Part shown: one piece after another, positions 48,343-56,918 of the stretch
Position numbering within the stretch: position 1 is the first letter of the stretch
How the letters are laid out: every line of letters begins with the position of its first letter
Origin: CAZRVH01 sp964608325
Lineage (GTDB): Bacteria > Patescibacteriota > Gracilibacteria > Peribacterales > Peribacteraceae
Length of the DNA: 64,000 nt
Direction: 5' to 3'
NCBI GenBank assembly: GCA_964608325.1
Contig: CAZSMX010000001.1
Span: 76,578 to 140,577 of the forward strand
Notes under the pieces: generated by a model
Told to the model about the DNA's origin: nothing
Seen by the model: the letters and a program-made list of their open reading frames with translations, nothing else
Database searches by the model: none
Program-made: the position numbers and the translations under genes

Positions 48343-51300
48343 TTAGCGAACGGAGACCGCCTCGTCCTTCTTGATCACGTAGCCTGCCGGAAGCGCGAGC
48401 TTCTTGGTGGCAAAGTTCCAATCGAAGAACATGCGGTGATCCGGGTGGTACCAGCTGGAGCCGGTGTGGTAGTCCGCACAGCTCTTCGGCGTACCGTTAC
48501 GATCACGATCCGGGTTTGCCTGGATGTCCTCGTAGGTGAACTTGCCCGTGACACACTTGTTCCACGTGTCGTTCTTGGAGAGCGGGAAACCCTCGGAGCT
48601 TACGTAGAACGGCGTGAGTTCGGCCTGCGCGACGCGCTCGACTCCGAGGCGAGCCTCGGTGATGTCAGCGCAAACGGACGGATCACGCAGCCAATCGGCG
48701 ATCACCTCGGCGGTGCGGCCGGTGTAGGCGGAAACAACCTGCGCGAGGGAGTTCAAATAAGCGGACGTGTACAGCCTGGGCAAGGAACGCTGGATGGAGC
48801 AGATGAATTCCTTCTCCTGTCCGGCGAGGGGGGCATCGGCGCCTCCGAACGCTCCCGGAGCGAGGTTACCGAGGTGAAGGTTCGCGAGGAACGCGGTGAT
48901 GTTGGCGGCCCTCTGCGTGTTGTTGCCGCGGTTGCTGCCCGCTCCCTGGTTCTGGTTGCCCGCGGACTGTTCGGACGGACGGGCGACGAACACGGTCTTG
49001 GGCGGGGAAACGCTCGTCGTGTTATTGACGTCGCCGTTGTATTCGGCCGTGAAGATGTGGCTGGTCTGCTCACCCGTAAAGATTTTGGTGAAGGAACCGG
49101 AGCCGTTGGAAAGATTAATCGTAAGGATGGCAGACGGATCATCGTGGATCGTCACCGTTCCCGTCGGGAAGTATCCGTTGACCGTCACTTGGAACGTGAC
49201 GGATGCCGGGGCGTCGACGGGGGTCGGGATGTTCGCGAGGATCGTCACGGACGTCATTTGCTGGACAACCTGGACCGTGACCGTTGCCGACGTGCTTGCG
49301 TTGTTGTTCACGTCACCCTGGTATTCCGCGGTAAGGTCATGGGAACCGACTGCGAGCTGGTCCGTGGAGAACGTTGCCGTTCCCGCGACGAGCGCGCCGG
49401 ATCCGATGAACATGCCTCCGTCCTTGAAGAACACGACGCCTGTCGGGTTGTATCCTCCGGAGACGTCAGCCGTCATGACGACGGTGTCGCCGATGGTGGA
49501 CGGGTTGGCGACGCTGAGGACCGTGGATGTGGCCGGAGTGTCCTTGCGAACCTCCTGATCCAAGACGATTTCAACGGTGATCACGGATACGCTCGCGTTG
49601 TTATTGCTGTCGCCCAGGTAATGCGCGGTGATCTCGTAGTTTCCAGCCTGCGTGAAGGTGTGGTTCAGGGTTGCCTGGAAGGAACCGTTGAGCGAACCCG
49701 TACCGATCAGAATCGCATCGCTGTAGAACTCCACCGTACCCGTCGGGTTGTATGCGCCGTTCACCGTGGCGGTGAAGTCAACGCTGGAGCCGACCAGGGA
49801 AGAACCCGAAGAGCTGATCGTCGTAACCGTATCCGCATCGTCCTTGTCGACGATATGGACGGAGATCGTGGCGGACGTGCTGCCTTGGTGGTTCGAATCT
49901 CCGCCGTACTGTGCCGTGAGGTCATACGATCCGGCCTGCGTGAAAACGTGGACGTAGGTTCCCGATCCGTTTGCCAACGATCCCGATCCGATGAGGATCG
50001 CGCCGCTGTAGAAGGAAACCGTACCCGTCGCGTTGAGACCTCCCGTTACTTGCGCATTCAGGATGACGCTGGTGCCGACCGTGGAGTTCGGCGTCGGCGT
50101 GCGAAGGACGGTATTCGTGACGGACGTAGCCTGCGTGACGGTCAATGCGCCGTCGTAGTAATCAATGGAGTAGTTATCCAATCCCGTACCGACTGCCGCC
50201 GAAGCGACGATGGGGTACGTGGAACCGGCCACGGTGGCCGTGTTTACATCACCCGTGCTTGCGAGGGTGACGGATGTCACCATGTCCGTAAGCAGGAGAC
50301 CGCTAGCCGTGAACTCGGTTCCGGCGTAGGTGTTCGTCGTACCGTAGACCTTGGAATCGTTATCGGCCGTGATTTCGAGGTGGGCCTGGTTGACCGTGAA
50401 GGTTCCAGGATCGTAGGTGATCGTGTAGTTCGAGAGACCCGTACCGACGGCGGCGGAAGCCGTAATGGAGTAAGGAGAACCGGCGACCGTGGCGGTGTCC
50501 GCCGCACCGGAGCTTGTAAGTGTTGCGCCAGTGACCGTATCGGCGTTGATGAGTCCGGATGTTCCGAACTCGTTACCAACGAAGGTGAATGCTGATCCAT
50601 ACGTCTTCGATTGGTTGTTTGCGGTAACCGTCAGGGCCTTTGTATTGGCGATGACCGTTTCCGTAACTTCCGTTGCCACCGTGTAGTTGCCATTTCCCGC
50701 CTGGTTGTAGTGAACGACGCAGTTCGTCGTTCCGCTGGTCATCGTGACGTTCCCTGCTGAGTACGAGCAACCTCCCGTTGTAGTGATGGCGACCGTGAGT
50801 CCGGATGTCGCCGTTGCGGCAACGGGGAACACGTCTCCGTACACGGCGCTCACGGGAGCTGCCGTCGTGACGTTGATCGTCTGGGCATCCGTGTAGAAAA
50901 CCCTGATACGCATAAAGTCAACGTCAACCGTCTCTCCGTTGCGATCGGCCTGCAACACAACTCCGAATCCGGAGGCGTTAATCTGAGCAGGCGTCCATGT
51001 AGTTCCCCACAAGTCGCCGTTGCCTCCGTAGTTGGCAGCAGTGATTGTTGTGGGCCAGTCTGTGGACAAATCTGCCTTGTTATCGCCTATAACTCCTGTT
51101 CCGCCTTTGAAGAGGCTGACGACTAAGTCTCGTGTTCCGTTTCCACCGGTCTGTGTGGCACGGCGTCCGACTGTCACAAGGATACCCGTGATCGTCGCAT
51201 CAGAGGGAATGGAAAATCCATAATCGCGTCCGCGGAGATACTGGCTGTTCGCACCTGCATTGAAGGTTGCATAACTAGAATCATTCGCAGTGATATTGCC

Positions 51301-51459
51301 CGGGTTAGTCCAAGCAGTGATTCCGACAGCATTATTGTTCACACCGACAGAGGGAAAAAGCGGACCTTCCGAAGTCGCGAACGCCGACAGCGGTGTCAGG
51401 AAAATGACAGACGCGGTGATACTTGCAGCAACACGGCGCCTAAGGGTACGGACTACCAT
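48343..51459 (-). CDS. Secreted Ig-like/MBG repeat surface protein
   Basis: 1038 aa. Signal peptide (ITASVIFLTPLSAFA), then a lectin-like N-terminal domain (residues about 28-190), a Big-type unit (ITTTGGCSYSAGNVTM), two MBG repeats (YGSAFTFVGNEF, YGTTNTYAGTEF), and about five Ig-like (Big_3_5 type) units with GDSNHQGSTS or GDVNNNAST patterns. A helical C-terminal part (QEKEFICSIQRSLPRLYTS) follows, with a calcium-loop-like DRDRNGTPKSCADYH. No transmembrane anchor is obvious at the end. Likely a filamentous adhesin or surface-layer component. The start at 51459 has promoter TTGCTT-16-TACAAT upstream. Confidence 0.87.
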   Translation of the reverse strand: MVVRTLRRRVAASITASVIFLTPLSAFATSEGPLFPSVGVNNNAVGITAWTNPGNITANDSSYATFNAGANSQYLRGRDYGFSIPSDATITGILVTVGRRATQTGGNGTRDLVVSLFKGGTGVIGDNKADLSTDWPTTITAANYGGNGDLWGTTWTPAQINASGFGVVLQADRNGETVDVDFMRIRVFYTDAQTINVTTAAPVSAVYGDVFPVAATATSGLTVAITTTGGCSYSAGNVTMTSGTTNCVVHYNQAGNGNYTVATEVTETVIANTKALTVTANNQSKTYGSAFTFVGNEFGTSGLINADTVTGATLTSSGAADTATVAGSPYSITASAAVGTGLSNYTITYDPGTFTVNQAHLEITADNDSKVYGTTNTYAGTEFTASGLLLTDMVTSVTLASTGDVNTATVAGSTYPIVASAAVGTGLDNYSIDYYDGALTVTQATSVTNTVLRTPTPNSTVGTSVILNAQVTGGLNATGTVSFYSGAILIGSGSLANGSGTYVHVFTQAGSYDLTAQYGGDSNHQGSTSATISVHIVDKDDADTVTTISSSGSSLVGSSVDFTATVNGAYNPTGTVEFYSDAILIGTGSLNGSFQATLNHTFTQAGNYEITAHYLGDSNNNASVSVITVEIVLDQEVRKDTPATSTVLSVANPSTIGDTVVMTADVSGGYNPTGVVFFKDGGMFIGSGALVAGTATFSTDQLAVGSHDLTAEYQGDVNNNASTSATVTVQVVQQMTSVTILANIPTPVDAPASVTFQVTVNGYFPTGTVTIHDDPSAILTINLSNGSGSFTKIFTGEQTSHIFTAEYNGDVNNTTSVSPPKTVFVARPSEQSAGNQNQGAGSNRGNNTQRAANITAFLANLHLGNLAPGAFGGADAPLAGQEKEFICSIQRSLPRLYTSAYLNSLAQVVSAYTGRTAEVIADWLRDPSVCADITEARLGVERVAQAELTPFYVSSEGFPLSKNDTWNKCVTGKFTYEDIQANPDRDRNGTPKSCADYHTGSSWYHPDHRMFFDWNFATKKLALPAGYVIKKDEAVSVR

Positions 51460-51493
51460 AGAGAATGGGAGAAGAGGACAAATAGGAGGCAGG

Positions 51494-51521
51494 ATTGTAC
51501 CGTGAAAAGGAAGAAAAGCAA
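51494..51521 (-). promoter_or_regulatory. Promoter of the Ig/MBG protein gene
   Basis: TTGCTT, 16-nt spacer, TACAAT, 34 nt to the ATG. Confidence 0.5.
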
Positions 51522-51573
51522 TGCAAATAATCAATAGAATCGCCAAAATGGCTTGTTCTAAACACAAAGAGAA

Positions 51574-51602
51574 CACCCCTCAGGTTGTATGCCTGAGGGG
51601 TG
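51574..51602 (-). terminator. Intrinsic terminator of the 51863 gene
   Basis: CACCCCTCAGG/CCTGAGGGGTG stem, 7-nt loop; T-rich run on the minus strand (TTCTCTTTGTGTTT). Confidence 0.75.
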
Positions 51603-51641
51603 AGTATGATCCATTCCTAGTATGCGGATACCGCCTGGAAT

Positions 51642-51863
51642 TCACTTTCCGATCGGAGCGGCGGCGGCCGTGGCATGAAAGTCGACATTGGCGATATTCG
51701 CCAGAAATCGGTCGCTCGGCTTTCGGTGGCGCGGCGGCTCGGGCAAGAACGGGAATTCCTCCGTGCGCAATTCCTGTGCGGGAATCGTGCCGTCTTCCAC
51801 CATGTCGCTCAACAGTTCGCGGCGATACTGTGCGGCATTGAGAAAGGCGTTAAAAATGGACAT
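51642..51863 (-). CDS. Orphan small protein
   Basis: 73 aa, no family recognised; helical N-terminus (FNAFLNAAQYRRELLSDMVEDG), Pro-rich middle, low-complexity end. GGAGG lies 7 nt before the ATG. It has its own promoter (51936-51962) and terminator, so the gene is likely real despite its size. Confidence 0.6.
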   Translation of the reverse strand: MSIFNAFLNAAQYRRELLSDMVEDGTIPAQELRTEEFPFLPEPPRHRKPSDRFLANIANVDFHATAAAAPIGK

Positions 51864-51935
51864 GTCTGACCTCCATGATGCGAGAAATGATCAATACCCC
51901 AATCGATGTGATGCACATTGATCGCTGATACTACG

Positions 51936-51962
51936 ATTGTACGCTTTTTTAAAATATGTCAA
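51936..51962 (-). promoter_or_regulatory. Promoter of the 51863 gene
   Basis: TTGACA, 15-nt spacer, TACAAT; leader of about 65 nt. Confidence 0.5.
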
Positions 51963-51967
51963 TTATG

Positions 51968-51992
51968 AAAAAGGGCCCCACGGTGGAGGCCC
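51968..51992 (-). terminator. Intrinsic terminator of the 52198 gene
   Basis: GGGCCTCCAC/GTGGGGCCC-type stem followed on the minus strand by five T. Confidence 0.75.
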
Positions 51993-52024
51993 AAAAGGTG
52001 ACCATATCGTCGCGAGGGAGGCGA

Positions 52025-52198
52025 TCAATTGACGGACGGTTTTGCGCCCCAATTGATACTGCCGTATCCCCTGCTGTAGGCGGACGTGTAGCCGGCTTTC
52101 GACGACTTTTCGCCGCCTTTGAGAACCAAGACTCCGGGCACAATTCCGACGAGCTCCAGCTCGACTTTCTTCACCTTACCGTCGTCTTTCTTCTTCAC
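52025..52198 (-). CDS. Orphan small basic protein, GTG start
   Basis: 57 aa: lysine-rich N-terminus (KKKDDGKVKKVELELVG), Gly/Tyr/Ser-rich end (AGYTSAYSRGYGSINWG). The GTG at 52198 is chosen because AGGAGG lies exactly 7 nt upstream; an earlier ATG at 52237 lies upstream of that site. Promoter TTGACA-17-TAATAT (52256-52284); the leader forms TGCTGATC-CGGT-GATCAGCA. Function unknown. Confidence 0.6.
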   Translation of the reverse strand: MKKKDDGKVKKVELELVGIVPGVLVLKGGEKSSKAGYTSAYSRGYGSINWGAKPSVN

Positions 52199-52255
52199 GG
52201 GTGATCCTCCTGACAAAATGATCGGACTGCTGATCACCGGATCAGCAATATTGTC

Positions 52256-52284
52256 ATATTAATGATATTATATCATTTTGTCAA
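52256..52284 (-). promoter_or_regulatory. Strong promoter of the 52198 gene
   Basis: TTGACA, 17-nt A/T spacer, TAATAT. An 8-bp perfect hairpin with a CGGT loop follows at 52226-52245. Confidence 0.65.
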
Positions 52285-52360
52285 ATATTCAACGAAATCG
52301 TTCAAACAATAAAAAGGCCGCCCTGATGCATCTCGGGCGGCCTTTTGAAATTCAAAGGAA

Positions 52361-54469
52361 TTACCCGCGGGCGGCACCCGTGCCTGCGCGCGTGGCGGCG
52401 ATTTCGTCCGCCTTGTTCTTCGGTACCTTGGCGTAGTGGCTCGGTTCCATCGCGTAGCTCGCGCGGCCCTGTGTCATGGAGCGGAGTTCCGTGGCGTATC
52501 CGAACATTTCGGACAGCGGCACTTCGGCCTGGATCACCTTCGCCGTACCGCGATCGGTCTGGCTGATGATGAGTCCGCGGCGGGAGCTCAAGTCTCCCAT
52601 CACGTCTCCCAGGTAGTTCTCGGCGCAAGTGACTTCCACTTTCATGATCGGCTCGAGGATCACCGGATCGGCCTTCTTGGCGGTCTCCTGGAATCCCATG
52701 GATGCGGCGAGTTTGAATGCCATTTCGTTGGAGTCCACGTCATGGTACGAACCGTCGAGGAGTTCCACCTTCACGTCCACGACCGGATATCCTGCCTGGA
52801 TACCGCGGGTCATGCCTTCCTGGAATCCCTTGTCGCACGGTGTGATGAACTCGCGGGGAATGCGGCCTCCCACGACGCTGTTCACGAACTCGTATCCCTT
52901 GCCCGGTTCCTGCGGAATAAGTTTGAAGATGACGTGACCGTACTGTCCGCGGCCTCCCGTCTGCTTGGCATACTTGTGCTCGCCTTCGAGTTCCTTCGTG
53001 ATCGTTTCGCGGTAAGCGACCTGCGGCGTACCGACGTTCGTTTCCACTTTGAATTCACGGCGCATGCGGTCGACGAGGATATCGAGGTGGAGTTCTCCCA
53101 TTCCCGCGATGATCGTCTGGGCCGTCTCTTCGTCGGAGCGGACGCGGAACGTCGGATCTTCCTCAGCAAGCTTCTGGAGGGCGATACCCATTTTTTCCTG
53201 GTCGGCCTTGGTCTTGGGTTCGATGGCGATGGAGATGACCGGCTCGGCGAAGCTGATCGCTTCGAGCTGGATGGGCGCGGCTTCGTCGCAGAGCGTGTCG
53301 CCCGTGCGGGTGTCTTTCAGACCGATGACGGCACCGATGTCTCCGGCGCGGATTTCCGTGATTTCCTCGCGGGAGTTGGCGTGGAGGCGGACAAGGCGTC
53401 CGATGCGCTCCTTGTTGTTGCTGCGGGGGTTGTAGACGGCGGACGAACCCTTCAGGACTCCGGAGTACACGCGTACGAAGGTGAGGCGTCCCACGAACGG
53501 ATCGGTTGCGATCTTGAACGCGATGGCTGCGAGCGGCTCGTCATCGGACGGGTGGCGGACGACTTCCGCGCCCGTTTCGGGGTGATGTCCCTTGATCTCC
53601 TTCACGTCCAACGGGGACGGGAGGTAGGCGACCACTCCGTTCAGCACGAACTGCACGCCGACGTTCTGAAGCGAAGAGCCGCAGAAGACCGGGTAGAGCT
53701 TGCTGTTAATCGTTGCGTTACGCAGACCGTTCTTGAGCATTTCGTCGGTGAGCGCCCCGTTCTCCAGGAAGTAATCCGTAAGATCATCGTTTGCCTCCGC
53801 GACCTTCTCCTGAAGGACCGCGTAGTACTCGGACACCTTCTCCTTCATGTCCTCGGGGATCGGCATTTCGGAAATGTTCTCTCCGTGCTTTCCTTCGAAC
53901 TTGAATGCCTTCTTCTGCACGAGGTCGATGATGCCGGAGAATTCGCTCTCCTGTCCCACCGGCAGCTGCACCGCGACGGCGGCCTTGGAAAGGCGGTCAT
54001 GGATGGATGCGAGCGACATGTAGAAATCCCCTCCCGTCTTGTCCATCTTGTTCACGAACGCGATGCGCGGAACGTGATACTTGTCAGCCTGGCGCCACAC
54101 CGTCTCGGACTGCGGTTCGACTCCCTGGGATCCGTCGAACACGACGACTCCCCCGTCGAGCACGCGCAGCGAGCGTTCCACTTCGGCCGTGAAGTCCACG
54201 TGTCCCGGAGTGTCGATAAGGTTGATGGTGATGTCGACTTCGCCCTCGCCCGGTGCCTCGGCCTTCCAGTGGCACTGCGTGGCGGCGGCCGTGATGGTGA
54301 TGCCGCGCTCCTGCTCCTGTTCCATCCAGTCCATGGTCGCCTCGCCTTCGTGCACTTCACCGATCTTGTAGTTCTTTCCGGTGTAGAACAGGATGCGCTC
54401 CGACGTCGTGGTCTTACCAGCGTCGATGTGGGCGATGATACCGATATTACGTACGTGCTTCAGGTCCAT
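52361..54469 (-). CDS. fusA: Elongation factor G
   Basis: 702 aa translocation GTPase. G1 AHIDAGKTT (13-21), G2/G3 RGITITAAA and DTPGHVDF, G4 NKMDKTGGDF; domain IV has YRETITKELEGEHKY and GRGQYGHV, domain V ends with GYATELRSMTQGRASYAMEPSHY (split at S-M). The start at MDLKHVRNIG matches the family; 44 upstream in-frame codons do not. Promoter TTGCAT-17-TATAGT at 54531-54559 shows it is transcribed apart from rpsL-rpsG. tuf does not follow it here. Confidence 0.96.
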   Translation of the reverse strand: MDLKHVRNIGIIAHIDAGKTTTSERILFYTGKNYKIGEVHEGEATMDWMEQEQERGITITAAATQCHWKAEAPGEGEVDITINLIDTPGHVDFTAEVERSLRVLDGGVVVFDGSQGVEPQSETVWRQADKYHVPRIAFVNKMDKTGGDFYMSLASIHDRLSKAAVAVQLPVGQESEFSGIIDLVQKKAFKFEGKHGENISEMPIPEDMKEKVSEYYAVLQEKVAEANDDLTDYFLENGALTDEMLKNGLRNATINSKLYPVFCGSSLQNVGVQFVLNGVVAYLPSPLDVKEIKGHHPETGAEVVRHPSDDEPLAAIAFKIATDPFVGRLTFVRVYSGVLKGSSAVYNPRSNNKERIGRLVRLHANSREEITEIRAGDIGAVIGLKDTRTGDTLCDEAAPIQLEAISFAEPVISIAIEPKTKADQEKMGIALQKLAEEDPTFRVRSDEETAQTIIAGMGELHLDILVDRMRREFKVETNVGTPQVAYRETITKELEGEHKYAKQTGGRGQYGHVIFKLIPQEPGKGYEFVNSVVGGRIPREFITPCDKGFQEGMTRGIQAGYPVVDVKVELLDGSYHDVDSNEMAFKLAASMGFQETAKKADPVILEPIMKVEVTCAENYLGDVMGDLSSRRGLIISQTDRGTAKVIQAEVPLSEMFGYATELRSMTQGRASYAMEPSHYAKVPKNKADEIAATRAGTGAARG

Positions 54470-54530
54470 AAAGGAAGGGAAAAGAGGCGAGAGGCGGCCA
54501 AATGGACGCGTCTCAAAACAAAGTACGGGG

Positions 54531-54559
54531 ACTATAATGAAGAGAAAGGGAAGATGCAA
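54531..54559 (-). promoter_or_regulatory. Promoter of fusA
   Basis: TTGCAT, 17-nt spacer, TATAGT, about 60 nt pyrimidine-rich leader without a Shine-Dalgarno. Confidence 0.65.
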
Positions 54560-54590
54560 CGCATTTCCTGCGTAGAACGGACATATGGCA

Positions 54591-54860
54591 TCAGGATGCA
54601 AGGAGGGTATGCAAGGCGCTTCGGATCAAGGCAATCAGGTGGTTGGGGACGAATTGATGGATGCAAAGCTCCTTTTGAACCTGCGGATAGACGCTACGCG
54701 CAACCTCGTCGATGTACGCACCCCTCGGTTGATCAATCCCCTTTCCTGTTTGCTCCATCCACAAATCCAATTCGACGTCGATGATCTGCCTCAGCAAGAG
54801 ATCGTCATAGCGAACGGAGCAGGATCGCGCGTGGCCGGAGGCGGAAAGAGGGGCGTGCAT
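54591..54860 (-). CDS. Orphan small helical protein
   Basis: 89 aa, no family recognised; DDLLLRQIIDVELDLWMEQ and HQFVPNHLIALIRSALHTLLA look like amphipathic helices. It lies directly behind a perfect TTGACA-17-TATAAT promoter (54899-54927), which argues that something here is expressed. No close ribosome site before the ATG at 54860, so the start may be further in, for example near VRYDDLLL. Confidence 0.5.
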   Translation of the reverse strand: MHAPLSASGHARSCSVRYDDLLLRQIIDVELDLWMEQTGKGIDQPRGAYIDEVARSVYPQVQKELCIHQFVPNHLIALIRSALHTLLAS

Positions 54861-54898
54861 GGATGTTTGTGTGAAACCTTCAAAATTTTTGTGTAGCC

Positions 54899-54927
54899 AT
54901 TATACTTATCTGAAACTTTTTTGTCAA
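54899..54927 (-). promoter_or_regulatory. Perfect-consensus promoter
   Basis: TTGACA, 17-nt spacer, TATAAT: the only exact consensus promoter with ideal spacing that I found in the window. Confidence 0.8.
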
Positions 54928-55046
54928 TGGTCAAACATGTGTTTTTCCTCTAGCCATAGCCATAATCTCAATACACGTTTTTTGCGATTCTCTGAAAAAT
55001 TTGTACGCCATTCACAGATCGATGCGAATTGATCCCGATGTACAGC

Positions 55047-55090
55047 AAAAAAACACCCCTCGGCCGGACTCGCCGGGAGGGGGTTTTCTT
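55047..55090. terminator. Terminator of the lipoprotein gene
   Basis: ACACCCCTCGGCCGG pairs with CCGGGAGGGGGT (imperfect). Seven T follow on the minus strand and TTTT on the plus strand. Confidence 0.8.
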
Positions 55091-55094
55091 CTCA

Positions 55095-55292
55095 TCATGG
55101 GATTTGGAGATGGTATTCGGCCCGGACGACGGCACCGCTGGAACCTTGCGATTCCAGGCTGGAGAGCGGCCTATAAGCCGTATGCACTCCGTGGTGCGCC
55201 TCCGCAATGACGACGATCGTCTGTCGGGGAGTGGCGCAGCCGAATAATTGGACCAGGATGAGAAGGAAAAGAACGGTGGCGATCCGACGCAT
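55095..55292 (-). CDS. Small lipoprotein
   Basis: 65 aa. Type II signal peptide with MRRIATVLFLLILVQLFGC and the lipobox Leu-Phe-Gly-Cys at residues 16-19, so the mature protein is about 47 residues and lipid-anchored. AAAGGAG stands 7 nt before the ATG. The mature part (TPRQTIVVIAEAHHGVHTAYRP) has no known family. Own promoter and terminator. Confidence 0.72.
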   Translation of the reverse strand: MRRIATVLFLLILVQLFGCATPRQTIVVIAEAHHGVHTAYRPLSSLESQGSSGAVVRAEYHLQIP

Positions 55293-55359
55293 GTGATGAC
55301 TCCTTTCGAACGTAGGATCCAGGATTCCAGCGGCTCCGCCGCTTTCAGAATCTATTAAT

Positions 55360-55387
55360 ATTATACAATTTATTAATTTTTGTTCAA
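55360..55387 (-). promoter_or_regulatory. Promoter of the lipoprotein gene
   Basis: TTGAAC, 16-nt A/T spacer, TATAAT. The leader contains AGCGGC-GGA-GCCGCT nested inside GATTC/GAATC. Confidence 0.65.
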
Positions 55388-55437
55388 GTATAGCTTAAAA
55401 AATATCCTATGGTTAATTTAAGTATATATATGAGTGC

Positions 55438-55465
55438 TGGACTCTATAAAAAATGCGAATATAGT
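55438..55465 (+). promoter_or_regulatory. Promoter of the 55510 gene
   Basis: TGGACT, 16-nt spacer, TATAGT. Confidence 0.5.
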
Positions 55466-55509
55466 ACCCGTACGCTCGGTATTTCACATCCATTGGAAGG
55501 AGTCTTTCC

Positions 55510-55947
55510 ATGACCGATACGCAAAAGATCATCGTGTCTGCATGCCTTATTCTCCTCATTTTTTCCTGCGTCGCCGCAAGACGCTTCTTACGACATCAGC
55601 TGGCACAAAAAAAGAAGCGCGAAGAGGAACGGAAAAAGCGAATCCGCGACAAGGACGAACTCATCCTGCATGTCACGGCCTTGCTCAAACAAGAGCCGAC
55701 CGCGGCCGGCCGCACCGATCCCTACACGATCGTCCTGCACTACGGCAGTTCCCGGATCGTGCACCGCAGGAAGTCCTGGGATGATCTCATTATGCTCGTG
55801 TACGCCGATGAATCGTACGTTTCGATCCAGCTGATAAACGGAAGCATGGGGGACATCCCCCTGACCAACAAGGAGGAGTGGCAAATACGCGATATCCGCC
55901 ACGCACTCCGGAGATGGGAACGCCTTCCCCAACCCCAACCAACCTAG
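55510..55947 (+). CDS. Orphan membrane-anchored protein
   Basis: 145 aa. N-terminal helix (IIVSACLILLIFSCVAARRF), a highly basic coiled stretch (AQKKKREEERKKRIRDKD), then a mixed alpha/beta domain (YTIVLHYGSSRIVHRRKSWDDLIMLVY, quoted in parts: YTIVLHYGSS, RIVHRRKSWDDL). GGAAGGAG lies 7 nt before the ATG. No family recognised. Single-gene unit with terminator at 55979. Confidence 0.65.
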   Translation: MTDTQKIIVSACLILLIFSCVAARRFLRHQLAQKKKREEERKKRIRDKDELILHVTALLKQEPTAAGRTDPYTIVLHYGSSRIVHRRKSWDDLIMLVYADESYVSIQLINGSMGDIPLTNKEEWQIRDIRHALRRWERLPQPQPT

Positions 55948-55978
55948 ATGACGGCCCGTCCGTCATCGCAGCATCAAT

Positions 55979-56008
55979 GAGCACCCGGTTCGCCGAGGTG
56001 CTCTTTTT
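55979..56008 (+). terminator. Intrinsic terminator of the 55510 gene
   Basis: GAGCACC/GGTGCTC stem, 11-nt loop, then five T. Confidence 0.85.
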
Positions 56009-56013
56009 GAATT

Positions 56014-56046
56014 CATGAAAGACAAACCTCCGGTTTTTCTTTCATG
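56014..56046. repeat. Inverted-repeat element, family B, minimal form (copy 2)
   Basis: CATGAAAGACAAACC and GGTTTTTCTTTCATG around a 3-nt loop. Same arms as 28562-28627, without the inserted hairpin. Confidence 0.8.
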
Positions 56047-56371
56047 GACTATCTTTTCGGCAAGGTACGTCTCCACTTCGGGCAGAGCCCTCGTTCGACG
56101 CATTGTTCGATTTCTTCAAAACAGGACCAGCAGGTATCCCGCGTCCACGGTGGGTGAAGGGGAAGCCCCGCATGCGAAAGCATCGTGGGCGAACATTTCG
56201 ACGCGACAGCGAGAAATGGAGCCCGCGGGGCGGGCGGAGCGTGCTTTGGACGCGGGAGCGCTTCCTCCCAGGCGCAAGCTCTCGAACGCAAGCTGGAAGC
56301 GAAGCGTTAGTGACTTGCGACGCAGTCCCCTCTGGGGATTTGTTCCATTTCTTGTCGCCCTGACAAGAAAG
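56047..56371. other. Intergenic region, repeat-like, no convincing gene
   Basis: Open in several frames on both strands but with no ribosome site or promoter at a start. The minus-strand reading has Arg/Ser-rich, simple-looking products and ends in a Cys-containing stretch (CWSCFEEIEQCVERGLCPKW) that could be the relic of a zinc-ribbon gene. It adjoins repeat B, so it may be a decayed repeat-associated element. Confidence 0.4.
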
Positions 56372-56381
56372 TATGAGATAC

Positions 56382-56404
56382 AAAAAGACACCCACCCGGG
56401 TGCC
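56382..56404 (-). terminator. Intrinsic terminator of rpsL-rpsG
   Basis: GGCACCC/GGGTGTC stem, 4-nt loop, five T on the minus strand. Confidence 0.85.
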
Positions 56405-56427
56405 TCTTGGAATCGATGTAAACCGCC

Positions 56428-56880
56428 TTACTTCGCGAGGTGGGCGAAGGCCTTGTTGGCCTGGGCCATCTTCAGCACGTCCTGCTTCTTCTTGATCGCT
56501 CCTCCCTGTTCGGTGGAAGCGTCGAGGAGTTCCATGGCGAGCTTCTGTGCCATCGGCATTCCCTTGCGGTCGCGGGCGGCACCCAAGATCCAGCGGATGG
56601 ACAGGGCCATCTGTCTCTTCGGCGTCACCTCGGTCGGAACCTGGTAGACGGAACCGGCGACGCGCTTCGGGCGGACCTCGATGAGCGGCGTGGCATTGAG
56701 AAGGGCCTTGTTGAACACTTCCATCGGGTCTTCCTTCGTGCGGGTCTTGATGACCTCCATCGTATCGGCAAAGATGCGGCGGGCGACGCTCTTTTTTCCA
56801 CGCTCCATCATGCAGTTGATGAACTTCTCGAGGAGAGCGTTGCTGTTTTCCGGCATGTAGGGCTTAACGGGCTTTGCCAT
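56428..56880 (-). CDS. rpsG: Ribosomal protein uS7
   Basis: 150 aa, near the usual length. Blocks: FINCMMERGKKSVARRIF, VFNKALLNATPLIEVRPKRV, GSVYQVPTEVTPKRQMALSI, RWILGAARDRKGMPMAQKLA. It nucleates the 30S head. It follows rpsL by 38 nt, the conserved str order, and ends at a terminator; fusA is more than 1.9 kb further on. Confidence 0.97.
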   Translation of the reverse strand: MAKPVKPYMPENSNALLEKFINCMMERGKKSVARRIFADTMEVIKTRTKEDPMEVFNKALLNATPLIEVRPKRVAGSVYQVPTEVTPKRQMALSIRWILGAARDRKGMPMAQKLAMELLDASTEQGGAIKKKQDVLKMAQANKAFAHLAK

Positions 56881-56918
56881 AGGAGATGAGGATTAGGGTT
56901 GGGGTTAGTGAGGATGGA

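Noticed and set aside
56015..56647. 210-codon plus-strand frame
   Set aside because: Starts inside repeat B and runs antisense into rpsG; composition is not protein-like.
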